NCBI GenBank assembly: GCA_030220185.1
Contig: JASPKZ010010273.1
Coordinates: 496,001 to 560,000 of the forward strand
Direction: 5' to 3'
DNA from: Diploptera punctata
Lineage: Eukaryota; Arthropoda; Insecta; Blattodea; Blaberidae
Length of the DNA stretch: 64,000 bases
Shown here: piece by piece, positions 10,453-21,839 of the stretch
How positions within the stretch are numbered: position 1 is the stretch's first letter
How the letters are laid out: every line of letters starts with the position of its first letter
Translations under genes and position numbers: made by a program
The notes under the pieces: model-generated
What the model was told of the DNA's origin: nothing
Database searches by the model: none
The model's input: the letters and a program-made list of their open reading frames with translations, nothing else

Positions 10453-12231
10453 AGTGCAATAAACTAGTTGTAACCGTTTTGTAGTAGGCACCATGTGTGG
10501 TGGTTACGTCACCCATAGAGAGAAAATAGGTATAGGAAGGAAGGAGAAATGAACCCCTAGGCCTCGAATACTCTAATACCATCAGGGTCGAAAGAAACAA
10601 GAGGTCAGTCAAGGGAGACTGGATAGAAAAGTTGAAAGAGGGAATTGGTATGAGAAGAAGAAGTAATACCAATTCGGTCAAAAGAAAAACTCACCAAGCT
10701 GACCAGTGCTTATTGGTGAGTAGCCCTTCCCTTTCGTTCGTCATGCATAAACATGATTACTAACAGCTGCACCACGAGAAGGTGAGGGATTGGACACTAG
10801 GTTACTGTCCAGGTCGGTTCCTTTAAGCCTTCGATGGAAGGAATTAAAGGGTCTCCTCTCTGTTAAAGACATTAGCCTTTCCGCAGCCGCACTAAAATAT
10901 AAGTCTAACACAAAAATTATTGAACATGACATGTGGGAATAGTTCCTAACTGTTTTGGTTAAACTTTAATTTTATTTTATTATCTCCAATTTATTGCATT
11001 TAATTGTTTCTATTAATCTTAATTCAAAATATTGTATTCATCTATTCATTTGTAATTTTGATAAATTTGTAATTTTTAAACATGTTTTATAATAATTTTA
11101 TATTATCTTTTCAATTATTTGACTAACTTATAGTGATGAATTTAATGCTTTTGGGATTATGAAGACATGATTTAGTTTATAGCAGCTGTATTTAGCATTG
11201 GTTTTACAAGTAATTATCCATCCTGAAAGTAGTTTCTAGATTACTAGTGGTTTTGTTTGTTAGAATATTTAAATATCTAATCATTTATTTTGTATAAAAA
11301 TAAATAAAATATTATAAATATTCTTAATGGGTTGTAAATCAAAATATAACTAATGAAACGTAAGAATTTAAATGGTTACAATGGACTGTTTTTTTCCATT
11401 TTGGTAATGCTTTTACATGCAATGTTATGAACAGCAGTTTCAAATATTTTTTACTTATCTATTTTTCAAATGTTATGAAAATGGACCTATTTAAAGAATT
11501 CTGTAATATTGGATATTCTGATATAATTATGATTTTAAAAAAATAGTGATTGATAAAGAAATATAATGGAGTTAAAATATGCTTTAATGGTTGTAAGTGC
11601 TTCCAAAATACATAAAATCTGAAACTTGACTCTCGTAAATAAGAGTTGGGCATAAGTCATGGTAACTTTTTTTTTTGTTGTGAATTCCAACACAAGTGGA
11701 AATTTCAAAATATACACATACAAGGACAAGTTAGGAACTCTGTGTCAGCTCACAAGGAATGTTGGTGGCTGTGATCGAACATTTCCTGCTAGTGCCATAA
11801 TTCAGAATAACATTCTCATGCATAGCAGCTGTGGAGAACAGTTATCTTTATATACAAACACTGTTCTATTTTGGTTACCTCTGTTAGGCATCACTGTCAA
11901 CAGATGACTGATATAAGAAACATGATTATGTACATAACAGTTTACTCATACCCCATCTGGTGACAATATTAAGAAAATAATTCTTATAAAATTAACAAAA
12001 AATAAATCAAGTTATATTGAATTGCACAATAAAATTCTCAATGTAAATGAAACTTCTAACTCCTAGAAGTATGAAGGATTCTCAAGATATTCGCTTTATA
12101 GGGAATTTATCTTCTCAGATACCTTTAACTTCATCTTGTATAATAATTTCTAAAGTTCATGTAACATTCTTTCAAAGTTATATAAGCTGTGAATTTTCTG
12201 TGTTTGCACATTTTCATGCAATAAATAACTA
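10453..12231. other. Unassigned; possible old repeat then A+T-rich sequence
   Basis: 10480-10940 has higher G+C and long frames on the minus strand, but I recognise no protein. It could be the untranslated part of an unknown retroposon. From 10940 to 12230 I see only A+T-rich sequence. Confidence 0.35.
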
Positions 12232-12345
12232 ACCCCATAGTGTGATAGGCCTAGAAGGTCCTGGCTTACAAGGTAGCTCCCGATCTCACATTCATATATG
12301 TTAATCACAGTCACAGATCATCCAGCCATTATATGGAAAGTTGCC
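12232..12345 (-). mobile_element. SINE family C, short degraded fragment
   Basis: It matches the tail of SINE C (GATAGGCCTAGAAGG..CTCACATTC..ATGTTAATCACAG). The rest is absent. Confidence 0.55.
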
Positions 12346-12779
12346 ATGAATTATGGAACAAGCCTTGTATTCTTACACTTTCAGATACTTCCTCAGTTTG
12401 CCTCCTTTTTGTTGCACATTATTAGTTGATATACTTATTTATAAATAATCAAATTCAATTATATTTGTTAATTGTAGTAATTACTTAAGTGAAATACAAC
12501 CTCAGAAGTGGGTAACAAGTACGCCATACCAGGAGAGAACACCAGAAATGTCAAAAGACAACCTGGGGCATTTGCAAAAAAAAAAAAGTTACATTTCCTG
12601 TCATTCTACTCATTATTACAAATAACACAGGCCTGCATGATTTTGCATAAATTAGAAAAAAAGCTATTCTGATAGAGATTAATGTTCTGAATCCAAAAAT
12701 AATGTCAGTTTTTTAATATCACTTCTTGTTTAGGGGTAATTCCATTATTTTTGTTTTAAAGCAGTGGAGAAAAATATAC

Positions 12780-13420
12780 TGTTGATGGAAGGGAGCTATG
12801 AGGATCCAAAAATGTCACCAATTTTAGTCTTGTTGACTGGGAGAAAATTTTACTTGCACCCCTTTCATATTAAACTTTGGGATGATGAAACAGTTTGTTA
12901 AAGTTTTAGACAGAAATGTTACATGCTTCCAGTATTTATGCACAAAATTTTCCTTACTGTCAACTACTAAAATAAGATTATTTGAATGGCCACACATTTG
13001 CAAGTTAATGATGATGGATGACATCTTCACAGATACAATGACTGAAATAGAAAAAGATCCATGGAATGCATTCAAAAAATGTTGTGAAGAAATTTCTTGG
13101 CAGCATCAAGGACTCTCTACCAAGAAATTGTAAGAAACATATAGGACAAATTTGAACATCTTGGATGTAAAATGAGACTAAAGCTCATCACATTTGGATT
13201 ATTTCCCTTCAAATTTAGGAACCGTAAGTGAAGAACAAGGTGAAAGATTCCATCAGGATCTGAAAAGATGCAGAACAATGCTATCAGGGAGGTCATTGGA
13301 ATATGAATATGATGGCCGAAACTGTTGGTCAATTGCATGTAATTATCCTTATAGAGACCACTCAAGAAATTCAAGGACGCACAAGTTTCAAGGAAAAGAA
13401 GAGAAATGCAATTAAAGGAT
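12780..13420 (+). pseudogene. Broken repeat-borne ORF of the EQGERFHQD family
   Basis: Adjacent frames read MMKQFVKVLDRNVTCFQYLC..., DPWNAFKKCCEEI..., then HLDYFPSNLGTVSEEQGERF followed by HQDL and NCWSIACNYP. This order of motifs (MxxFVKAL; WxxFK; HLDFFPxNLGxVSDEQGERFHQD; DYCW) is one I know from multi-copy uncharacterised proteins in many invertebrates, presumably transposon-encoded. Stops near 13131 and a frame change break it. I do not know its catalytic role. Confidence 0.6.
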
Positions 13421-13429
13421 TGTAATGTA

Positions 13430-15300
13430 CGTGTCCAAGGAATCTAATGTGATTAAGTTTTGATATCTAGTTTCTTTTATCTTCAATGAATGTATGAGTC
13501 ACTTTTTATCTTACCACATAGTTTGTTTTTTAAACACGGGAACTGCAGTTTTCAAGAGAACATCTCTCTCATTTTCAACCGATATTCTTTTTTCTTGCTT
13601 GTTAAAGTTGTTTTCATCCTCATATTTATATTTTCTTCACATGCATATTTATTTCCAGAAATGTTATATATATTTTTTGTTTTTTCATTATTAAAATACT
13701 TTTGCACCAAAGTTTCTTATTTAAATGTGAAGTAATTGCAAAAAATTAAGTCAATATTTTATAAAATATTCAGTAAAATATTTGCTTGTAGTTTAAGTAT
13801 TTAACAAAAGTTTCATAGTGTAATTTTATTTAAAAAAATGTCAATATAACATCTTTCACAACTGTCAATTAACCAGATTTGATAGAGAAAAATGAAATGC
13901 ATATTTGAATTCAGCATAGCAAAGTTAATCAAACACACCTATTTTTCTTTTCACCACATAATTTTTCTTTTTCAATTTTGCAGGCCTGTATAATTTCTGA
14001 TTAACATCTAATCTCATTCCTATCCCTAAATTGTTGTTGCTTTCCCTTTATAAAGGCTTGTCTACAAAATAAAAATTATAGTTTTTTTACTTGAAGTGTT
14101 ATTATACCTATATATTAGGAAGAGAGATGATGACAGCATAACATACTATTAGTCTATGAGAATTGGCTACTGCATAACATTGCATTGTTACTTGTTATTT
14201 TCTTATTGATAAATAAAAATAGTTTAGTTATTTGTAGGCTTATACCTGTAAAATAAGCTAGCATTAACTTTATATATTTTAAAACTTAGCTTCATTCAAA
14301 ATTCTAGTTCGCTCTTCCGTATTTCTTGCTTTTCTTTCCATCCCTTCGTCATTCTCAAGTATTTCTTAAATCTAAAGTTCTCAGTCAAGGTTGACCACCT
14401 TTAATTTTTACGTTTAACTTCCTTATAACCTTGTAGTCATTGTGTTTTCATCCATTCTCGGTCATTGTAGTCTTCCTTATTTTTCACACAAAATCCATTT
14501 CTTTAGGTAAATCATTTTTTATTCCTCCATTGTGGATTCGTATGTTTTAAATAAAATATTCCTTCCCCATGTAATATAAGTTTACTTTTATTAATTATTA
14601 ACTGTAATAATAGTCTTGTATAATCATGCATATTATTATAATTATTATTTTCTTTATTATATTACTTTATCTATTGAGAAATAATACAAATCTATTTTCT
14701 AGTATTGATATAATAAAATTTAAATTGATAATGATTTTGTTTGGAATATTATGTGTGTGTGTATTTATAATATTGTAAGAGAATTTTTAGACAATGTGTG
14801 TAAATGGTTTTAGTTTTGTAAACATCTACAACATATTTGAACTGTACTTTATCATCATCCATGTAAAATGATGTAAAAGAGTGAAAGATGTTGTTATATG
14901 ATAATTGCACTCCAAGATCAGTGCACATAGCAAGTATCATGTAAAACCATGCAGTTGCTGAAGAACAGAATCAATTCTAACACTTTTTTTTTACTCATAG
15001 TAGTAAGGTAGCTAAAGGAATGCAGTAATTTCAAGAATGACTTTAAGTTACCAATAAATCTAACAAATGCTTGTGTTTAAAATATTGTATAATAACTTCA
15101 CATAGGTCAAGTAGGCGTATTGCTTAATTAAATGTGAAAAAATTTTACCAGTTTAATGGTGAGGAACTTTTTTTTACCTTTATAATCTAGCCTAGTTTAA
15201 CTTACTGAATTTCTATTATTTTATTCCAGTATAAATGATTAAAATTTATTTTTAAAATCTTAATTCATACTGTATATATATTTTAATGCTCATAAGTACG
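13430..15300. other. A+T-rich intergenic sequence, nothing recognised
   Basis: Very A+T-rich. Short open frames are hydrophobic chance translations of T-rich runs. I see no repeat boundaries or RNA gene. Confidence 0.5.
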
Positions 15301-15305
15301 TGGGA

Positions 15306-15852
15306 CAATCAATAAATAATGCACATAGCACTCATCTGCCTTTCATTGGAAATTAACAAAACTGTTCAGAATGTATCTTCAATCCTTCCTTTATAACGTC
15401 ACAAAATTTCATTGTTTTCTGACTGATGGCTGTAATTTAATTTAGTTTTAAAATGGTGGCTCCTTGTGAAACAAACAAATCAGAGAGCTGTGTTTGAATC
15501 TCCTTCTGTGGAAAAGGAGACCATTTTAAACATTCACAGATGCTGACAACTCATTTACTGACACTCTACCAACCCAATGACTGACAGTATCCTATACACT
15601 GCTTGATCTCCATAGATATTTTGTAAGTATCTGTAAATTTAAAATGGTCTTCTCCGCATAAATAAATTCAGTCACAGCTCTCTGCTTTATACATATTTTA
15701 AAATTAAAGCACATTACAGTCCACAGCCATCTGTTGGAAAACATTGAAACTTTGTGATATTATAAAGGAAGGATAGAAGATACATTCTGTAAAGTTTCAT
15801 TCATTTCTAATGAAAGGTAGTCGAGAAGTAAAATAATCTGTATTATTAATTG
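15306..15852. mobile_element. Foldback (long inverted repeat) element, about 547 bp
   Basis: The left arm (15306 to about 15500) and right arm (about 15650-15852) are imperfect inverted copies: CAATCAATAA against the complement of TTATTAATTG, and CCTTCCTTTATAA..GTCACAAA against TTTGTGATATTATAAAGGAAGG. The middle also pairs in part (AGAGAGCTGTGTTTGAAT against ATTCAGTCACAGCTCTCT). No coding content. A non-autonomous DNA transposon is most likely. Confidence 0.7.
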
Positions 15853-16021
15853 AGCAACTTAGTACTTTCATAAAATTGATATTGAATAAGTTTCTGCCCA
15901 AAATTCATAATTCTCCATGTTCAACAAGTCTTTTTAATATTATAACTGAAAGTTGGTAAATTATTAGATATTTATAGTAAGTTTCCAATATTAAAAAACA
16001 ATCTTTCATTGAAATTATTGA

Positions 16022-16211
16022 GAGTTAGGCTGGTTGACTCAGCTCATACTTGTAGTTTTAATGCAGACAGCAGTTTCCACACTATGTGCCATTGTCAATG
16101 CTTCCTAACTGTTGAATTGACAACTATTGCATTGACACTGACACATAGAATGTGGTAACTGCAGTCTGCAATAAAACTACAAATATCAGGTGAGTCAAAA
16201 CAGCCTAACTC
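16022..16211. mobile_element. Short foldback element, 190 bp
   Basis: It starts GAGTTAGGCTG and ends with the exact complement CAGCCTAACTC. Inside, TTGACTCA..CT..TTGTAGTTTTAATGCAGAC pairs with GTCTGCAATAAAACTACAA..GGTGAGTCAA. The centre also has GACAA/TTGTC pairing. No target duplication is evident. Confidence 0.7.
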
Positions 16212-16229
16212 ACAATAACTAAAATAAGC

Positions 16230-16440
16230 CTCATAGTTCATGTCTTTTATGTCTTTCGGGCTAAATGGCCATGGTCTGGTTTTATTAATACTCAACGTTT
16301 TGTCTACTACTGCGGTAGACATCCTCAGGAGATTCTGCGTGCTCTGTGACCTCCTAACTCTTCAAATGTTGAGTGTTAATAAAATCAGACCACGGCCATT
16401 TAGCCCAAAAGACATGAATCAAGACACCTGCCGTGAAAGT
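16230..16440 (-). mobile_element. Penelope-like element terminal fragment, family C
   Basis: It holds two inverted copies of the segment ATGGCC..GGTCTG..TTTTATTAA..CTCAACGTTT and matches 54440-54600, next to a Penelope GIY-YIG remnant. A hammerhead-like motif lies on the minus strand at 16293-16332: CTGAGGA, helix GTCTAC/GTAGAC, then AAAAC. Confidence 0.6.
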
Positions 16441-16682
16441 CTACAATTTTACATAAACCTCATAGTGTTAATTCCTTTAAATATTAAATCTTTCATTGAG
16501 TTTGTTTGCTTGGGATTGTGACTTCTATTGCAATTTGGTGCTATGGTATATTATTTCTGCTTTTTGTGTTTGTTATTTTCTTGTCAGTCATATCTTAAGA
16601 AAATTATATTGTAAGCCACGTACATGTTATTCAGTAATTATATATTTTCAGAAACTCTTGTGTTTTCTTTAAACCATAACCT

Positions 16683-17015
16683 TTTATGATCTTGAAGATG
16701 ATTTCCAGCTGTTGGCCATGGTCTTGAGGCTTGAAGTTCCCCGATGTTTCACCAGAGACTGTGTCTGGCATCCTCAAGGGTTGTCTTGAGACTGGCAATT
16801 TTGTTGACTGTCTGCCCTATTTATACAGTTCACCATGATGTGTTCTCTGTGCAGTCCGTTCCTTCGTAAGTTGTATCTGCCTTCTGATTGGTTAGCAGTA
16901 GGGACTTCCATTTCACCAATGAGGTTGCTGTTTGATGGTCTAGTAGACTGTTCTTGTAGAGGTTTGCATCTAGCATTTTTTAGAGCCGGTATCCATACTT
17001 TGTTGACTTCTGAAA
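16683..17015 (-). pseudogene. Penelope-like element, family A, 3' fragment
   Basis: Minus-strand translation EVNKVWIPALKNARCKPLQE.., then RYNLRRNGLHRE and QQNCQSQDNP, matches the C-terminus of the family A protein at 685-1770 almost residue for residue. The RT and GIY-YIG parts are missing. The 3' part has TTGAGGA..TCTGG..GAAAC (16742-16780), a hammerhead-like motif better kept than in the plus copy. Confidence 0.8.
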
Positions 17016-17511
17016 AAAGACCACTAAAAGTAGAGGAATTAACCACAATAGCAAAATACAGAACAAACTGAAAAAATGAACAGGAAGCTTAGGAGAATTT
17101 TATGAGAGATAAAACACAAAATGTGGGTTTTGATCAATTTTCACTCATGGCTACCCTTAAAGATGAGAGTCTGCACCGAAATTTGAGTCTTAAAAATGAC
17201 TGAAGATGAGAATGGAGCCTCTTGAAACTCCAGTACCATGCTTGAATATCATGGATTATGAGATGAGATATGACTAATTTTTACACACTTCTATTAGCTT
17301 GACCTGTATCTATCTATGTAACGGAATCTTTCAATGCAATTTTCACCCACTTAAAATCATTGGATCGACTTGAAACTTTGTATAATTGTAAAAGACCAAT
17401 GACAATACAGTAATTTCATAAATGTTTTCTAAAATCCTGGCCAGAATCATCAGAAAATCAAAAAAATAAAAACCGGTATAATAGGTTGCAGACTTATCAA
17501 CTTTTTAGTCA

Positions 17512-17602
17512 GTCATAAGAGCTCAGTTGGTAGAGCGGTAGACAGTAGTAGTATATAATTTCAGTAATCCATAGGTCACTGGTTCAAATCTGGCCCAGAG
17601 GA
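17512..17602 (+). pseudogene. tRNA-Tyr(GTA)-like sequence with intron, probably decayed
   Basis: It contains GAGCTCAGTTGGTAGAGCGG, GTA at 17545-17547, a spacer of roughly 15-20 bases, then ATCCATAGGTCACTGGTTCA and AATCTGGCCCAGAGGA. This is the layout of an insect tRNA-Tyr gene, which has an intron just after the anticodon. The 5' acceptor does not pair well with the 3' end, and T33 appears as A. Most likely a pseudogene or repeat head. Confidence 0.5.
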
Positions 17603-17874
17603 TTTTTTTAGAAGAGTATTACTTTTAGCTCATACTACAATAGTATGGAATTTAAAGATATTTACATTTTTATCTTATTCTGTAAAATATTAAAACTAAA
17701 AAATAAATAATAGTTTAAAAAACTAAAACAACACGCGTAATTAGAAAACTGAACTAAAAAATGAAAAATAATTTTAATTTCCAACATGCTTGGGATAAAA
17801 TTAAAGTGGTCAACAAATAAATCATCTCCAACACATTTAGAATAAAACTATAGTTATCTACAAAAAAAATAATT

Positions 17875-18480
17875 TAAGAAGTTCACATACCATCCTTTGG
17901 TATTTGACAAGTTTCAAAAAATTTTCAACAAATTCAACATTAAATTAGCACCGAAAAATGATTACAGCTTAGGTAATTTAATAAAAACCAACAAAAATGA
18001 AAAGATTGAAGACTGCAAAAAATCGGGAATTTATCAAATTAATTGTAAAGATTGTGAAAGATATACATAGGAAAAACAAAAAGGAATCTAAATACAAAAT
18101 TAAAAGAACACCTCAGAAATGTTAAAAATGGAGAAACCGAAAAATCTGCAATAGCTGCACATGCCTGGTCAGAAAAACATGGAATAGAAACCAAAACAAA
18201 ATTACTTAAACAATTGGAAAAACCGAAGGAACTCACAATTTGGGAAAAAATTTACATATGCAAGAATGAAAATACAACTATGAATTTTGAAATACCCGGT
18301 TATAAAGAAAGAGGACTGATTTGGAAATTCTTCGGTCGGCCACCAGATGGCGCAGAGGTCAGTCTGCAGGATAGAAGGCCGTTGGACGTCAGTTGTGAAC
18401 GTGACGCTGCATTGAGAATGTCACAAAAGATGTGAAGAAACCCAGGGTCTGCTATGAATTATGAAGTATGAGGTGAGTGA
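17875..18480 (+). pseudogene. Penelope-like element, family B, 3' copy (+)
   Basis: Frames read FHIPSFGI..DKFQKIFNKFNIKLAPKN (approximate), then KKSGIYQINCKDCER (GIY of GIY-YIG), YIGKTKRNLNT after one frame shift, AIAAHAWSEKHGIET, and PKELTIWEKIYI..MNFEIPGYKERG..FFGRPPDGAEV. Only the endonuclease end is left. The terminus (18412-18444) has TTGAGAA..AAGAAAC, a weak hammerhead-like motif, then TATGAGGTGAG, shared with other Penelope ends in the window. Confidence 0.75.
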
Positions 18481-18889
18481 AATAATAAAAAATAAACAAT
18501 ATGTATTGGTGCTTTACTCAATGCCTATGATTAAAACTGTCAGCATCCATTTGTGCACTGGAAAGCAAATTGGGATTAAAAATATGTCAATATAGTCCTC
18601 GAGAATAAAGTGTTTTATTGAAATCAATGCATTAAACTTTTATGTCTTTATCTCTTGTGTAGATTATGACTTTTTAATACTGGCTAGGGTATCTATGTTG
18701 ATTTAAGACATATTTGAAAATTTGTGGGTAAAAAAAAAATAAAAAATAGAAATCTATCTGCAACATGATTTTTTTCTTTCTCAAATTGATTTTAATAGGG
18801 ACTTCTGCAGTCTTGGCCACATTTTTTTTTTTTGGTCTTTAATTTGATTAAGATTAATAAATGAAAGATTCACATAACTAGAGAGAAAA

Positions 18890-18965
18890 ATATATACTTG
18901 AGGTGGGGTTTGAACCAAAGATCTCCAACTGGTGGACTATTCAGTCACACCTTCCAGAAAAGGCA
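18890..18965 (-). tRNA. tRNA-like repeat head, degenerate
   Basis: Minus strand: GTGTGACTGAATAGTCCACC.., then a B-box-like GGTTCAAACCCC. The flank AGAGAAAAATATATAC is the usual flank of the tRNA-like repeats. Its inverted partner (GTGTGCCT..GTTCAAATCCCAGA) lies at 19667-19740, with LINE sequence in between. Confidence 0.35.
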
Positions 18966-19019
18966 CAAGTTCCCCTTTCTTTTTCTACTCTCTGATAGGT
19001 GTGCCTGGAAAATTTTAAT

Positions 19020-19650
19020 GGATAGCTAATGACAAATGAGGGAGATTTTGAGGATGTGGCTGAATTCAAATACCTAGGAACAATAATCACAAATAGGAAT
19101 GAGATTCACAAAGAAATTGACCATTGGATCAATTCTGGAAATGCATGCTGTTATGCATTACAGGGACTTTTGACGACCCAACTCCTTTCAAAAAACGTTT
19201 AACTGAAAATGTATAAAAATATTATTCTACCAGTTATATTATATGGTTGTGAAACATGGACTCTTACTTTAAGGGAGGAAAGAAAATTATGAGTATTTGA
19301 GAATAAAGTTCTTAGGAAAATTTTTGGACCAAAGAGAAATGAACAGACAGGTGAATGGAGAAAACTACGTAACTGAACTACATGGTCTTTATAGGAAGCT
19401 AGATATAATAAGAATAGTTAAGTCTCATAGACTGTGATGGGCAGGACATGTGGCACGAATGGGGAATGAAAGATGTGCATGATAGCTTCTTGTAGGTAAA
19501 CCAGAGGGAAAATGTCCAGTTGGTAGACCAAGAATGAGATGGGAGAATAACTATGATTTGAGGGAAGTAGATTGGAAAAAATTAGCTCAGGATAAGGATG
19601 TATGGAGAGCTTATGTTCATGTGGCATGAACCTATAGGTTCGATAGTACC
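19020..19650 (+). pseudogene. LINE C-terminal fragment
   Basis: Frame-broken translation: DVAEFKYLGTIITNRNEI, LPVILYGCETWTLTLREE, VLRKIFGPKRNE, WAGHVARMGNE-like, then GRPRMRWENNYDL and VDWKKLAQDKDVWRAYVHVA. The YLG, YGCETWTL and W-GHV-RM series is the C-terminal signature of RTE/endonuclease-RT type LINEs in arthropods. Catalytic domains are absent and several stops are present. Confidence 0.75.
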
Positions 19651-20051
19651 AGTGAGTTAGGTAGGTGTGCCTAAGGTCAATTGTAGAATGCCAGCACATA
19701 AAGCTGAAGTTCTTGTGTTCAAATCCCAGACCAAGTAGATATTTTTTCTCTCCAGTTATGTGATGACACGTTTATAAATATTAATTTAACATTTCTCACT
19801 GAAGGATATTAAGTGTTAAATTAATAATAAAAACACCAAAAGAAGCCCTACTGACTTTATAAAGTAATGTTTAAATTACCAGTAAATGTCTTCTTAAACA
19901 AGAAGCCACCATGTGTGTGATCGAGCAAATGCTCGTAGCATTCGGCAATCAGGAATTAACAATATATAAGAGAAAAATTTGCATTGAGATTGGATTTTAT
20001 TTAACATTTTCCAATACTGTTACTTTAACACAGTTTCAATAATGGATCATA

Positions 20052-20348
20052 TTATAATATTATAATGATATTGTAAAAAGAAAAATTAATGTCCGAACCA
20101 GGAATCAAACTGTAGACCTCTAGTTCTCCAGACTAGTGTGCAGCCCACTACAGCATTCTAGACTTGGCACAAATTATTAACAAGTTCTCCACACTAGTGT
20201 GCGGCCCACTACACAATTCTAGAATTGTTAATGTTTGTGCCAAGTCTAGAATGATGTAGTGGACTGCACACTAGTCTGGAGAACTAGAGATCCACAGTTC
20301 GATTCCTGGTTTGGACATTAATTTTTCTTTTCACAATATCATTATAAT
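20052..20348. repeat. Head-to-head inverted pair of tRNA-like repeats
   Basis: The two halves are near-perfect inverted copies: ATTATAATGATATTGT..AAAATTAATGTCC..ACCAGGAATC..CTGTAGA..CTAGTTCTCCAGACTAGTGT and its complement. A loop of about 70 bases at the centre has a further partial copy. Each half has a B-box-like GGTTC/ATTCCTGG. It could form a stem of over 100 bp in RNA or DNA. Confidence 0.75.
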
Positions 20349-20364
20349 ATTATTGAGATTGAAC

Positions 20365-20436
20365 TTCTCAGGTAGCTCAGTGATAGAACATTGGCCCAGA
20401 TAGCCACAGGTCCTGGGTTAAAACCCCAATCAGTGC
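20365..20436 (+). tRNA. tRNA-like repeat core
   Basis: CTCAGGTAGCTCAGTGATAG (A box) and GGTCCTGGGTTAAAACCCC (B box, imperfect). Followed by AATTTTTCTCTTCAAATAT, the standard flank. Not a convincing functional tRNA. Confidence 0.4.
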
Positions 20437-21158
20437 ATATAATTTTTCTCTTCAAATATAAAAAAAAAATATTAATTTACATGTTACCACTATTACTACT
20501 ACTACTTACTGTATGGAATTACTATGAAAGACACTAGTAAAGTCCATTCCTCCCTTGGAAATGCATTAAATTTCTATCTCCTAACATTTATTCTGCTCAA
20601 GTTATCTTCCACATCGTCCATTAAATCTAACAAGGGAACTGTCGACCACTGCCAATCATATTGGTAAACAACTACATAAAACCATAGTATCAGCATATTT
20701 AAATGGAACAGTTCACCATCAATTACTTTAGAATGATTTGTTGGATGTTTCCCAAACAGTAACAAATATAACCTCTTCAAGCAACTGCATGGTTTGTGGC
20801 ATAACTCCTAAAATGAACAACATTTTAAAAATCCAGAAGAAGTTTTGTAAAGTTCAAATTGTCTCTATTATATGAACAAATCCGGTTTATGGAGTATGTT
20901 TTAAATCTAACAAAGAAACTGACAACAACTGCATGCTGAAACCTACTTTGAATTTTCTTCCAAAGAAACATTGTGATGTACTAACGCCGTGTCCAAAAAG
21001 TTATCTGCCATTTTTAACTGCAAGGCACAGAAACTGAAGCCTGAATCCAGTATTGGCAAGCCAATGTGTGAAGCAAATAGGCTCCCTTCCTGAGTAAAAC
21101 AGAATGTAGCAGGAATTAACAGTGTTTACAAGAGAAAAATTTGCATTTAGATTGGAGT

Positions 21159-21230
21159 TTCTCAGATAGCTCACTTGGTAGAGCATTTGTCTAATGTGCG
21201 AAGATCCGGTGTTCAAACCCCAGTCTGAGC
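21159..21230 (+). tRNA. tRNA-like repeat core
   Basis: TTCTCAGATAGCTCACTTGG, TAGAGCATTTG, then GGTGTTCAAACCCCAGTCTG. The ends TCTCAGA and TCTGAGC can pair. It belongs to the same family as 21688-21760, again with AATTTTTCTCTTCAAATA downstream. Confidence 0.45.
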
Positions 21231-21342
21231 ATATAATTTTTCTCTTCAAATACAATTTATCCACCATTGAGATATATGAAATGAATAATAAAAACATTGA
21301 AAGAAGCCATATTGGCTTTATAAAAAATAAATAAGTAAATAT

Positions 21343-21556
21343 CCTCAACTCATGTCCAACTCAAGGTCGGGTCGAGGGATGAGATGAGATGAGGTCCTAT
21401 ATTTATAGAGGTCTGTGAACTACAAGGGTGCTGGCTGACCATTCCTGATGCACCGTCACAGGGGTGGATGAATGAAATTAATGAGATAGTATGGAGAATG
21501 GTGGAATTAAATTTGTGGCAGGGGAATACGGGTGAAACCCCAAGAAAAACCTGCTT
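21343..21556 (-). mobile_element. SINE family A, 5'-truncated copy
   Basis: Matches the body and tail of SINE A (ATCCTCAACTCATGTCC.., GGTCTGTGAACTACAAGGGT, ..ACCCCAAGAAAAACCT) but lacks the tRNA-like head. It sits between two tRNA-like repeats and interrupts the shared flank (ATTGGCTTTATAAA before, TTTATAATGTAATG after). Confidence 0.75.
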
Positions 21557-21687
21557 TATAATGTAATGTAAAATTTCCAATTAAATGTCTTCTTAATAAA
21601 GGAGCCACCATTTGCAAAATAGAAGCAAAGGCTTCATAGCAGAAATTAACAGTATATATAAGAAAAAATTTGCATTTAGTTTGGAGT

Positions 21688-21760
21688 TTCTCAGATAGCT
21701 TACTTGGTAGATCATTCGCCTAGAGTGTGAAAGGTTCTGGGTTCAAACTCCAGTCTGAGT
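21688..21760 (+). tRNA. tRNA-like repeat core
   Basis: TTCTCAGATAGCTTACTTGG, then GGTTCTGGGTTCAAACTCCA. Close relative of the copy at 21159 and with the same flanks. Confidence 0.45.
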
Positions 21761-21839
21761 GTACTAAATTTTCTCTTCACATATAGAATGTAGCGAGATG
21801 AAATGTGGCATGATGGCAGGGTAATAAAAATAGGGTTTC

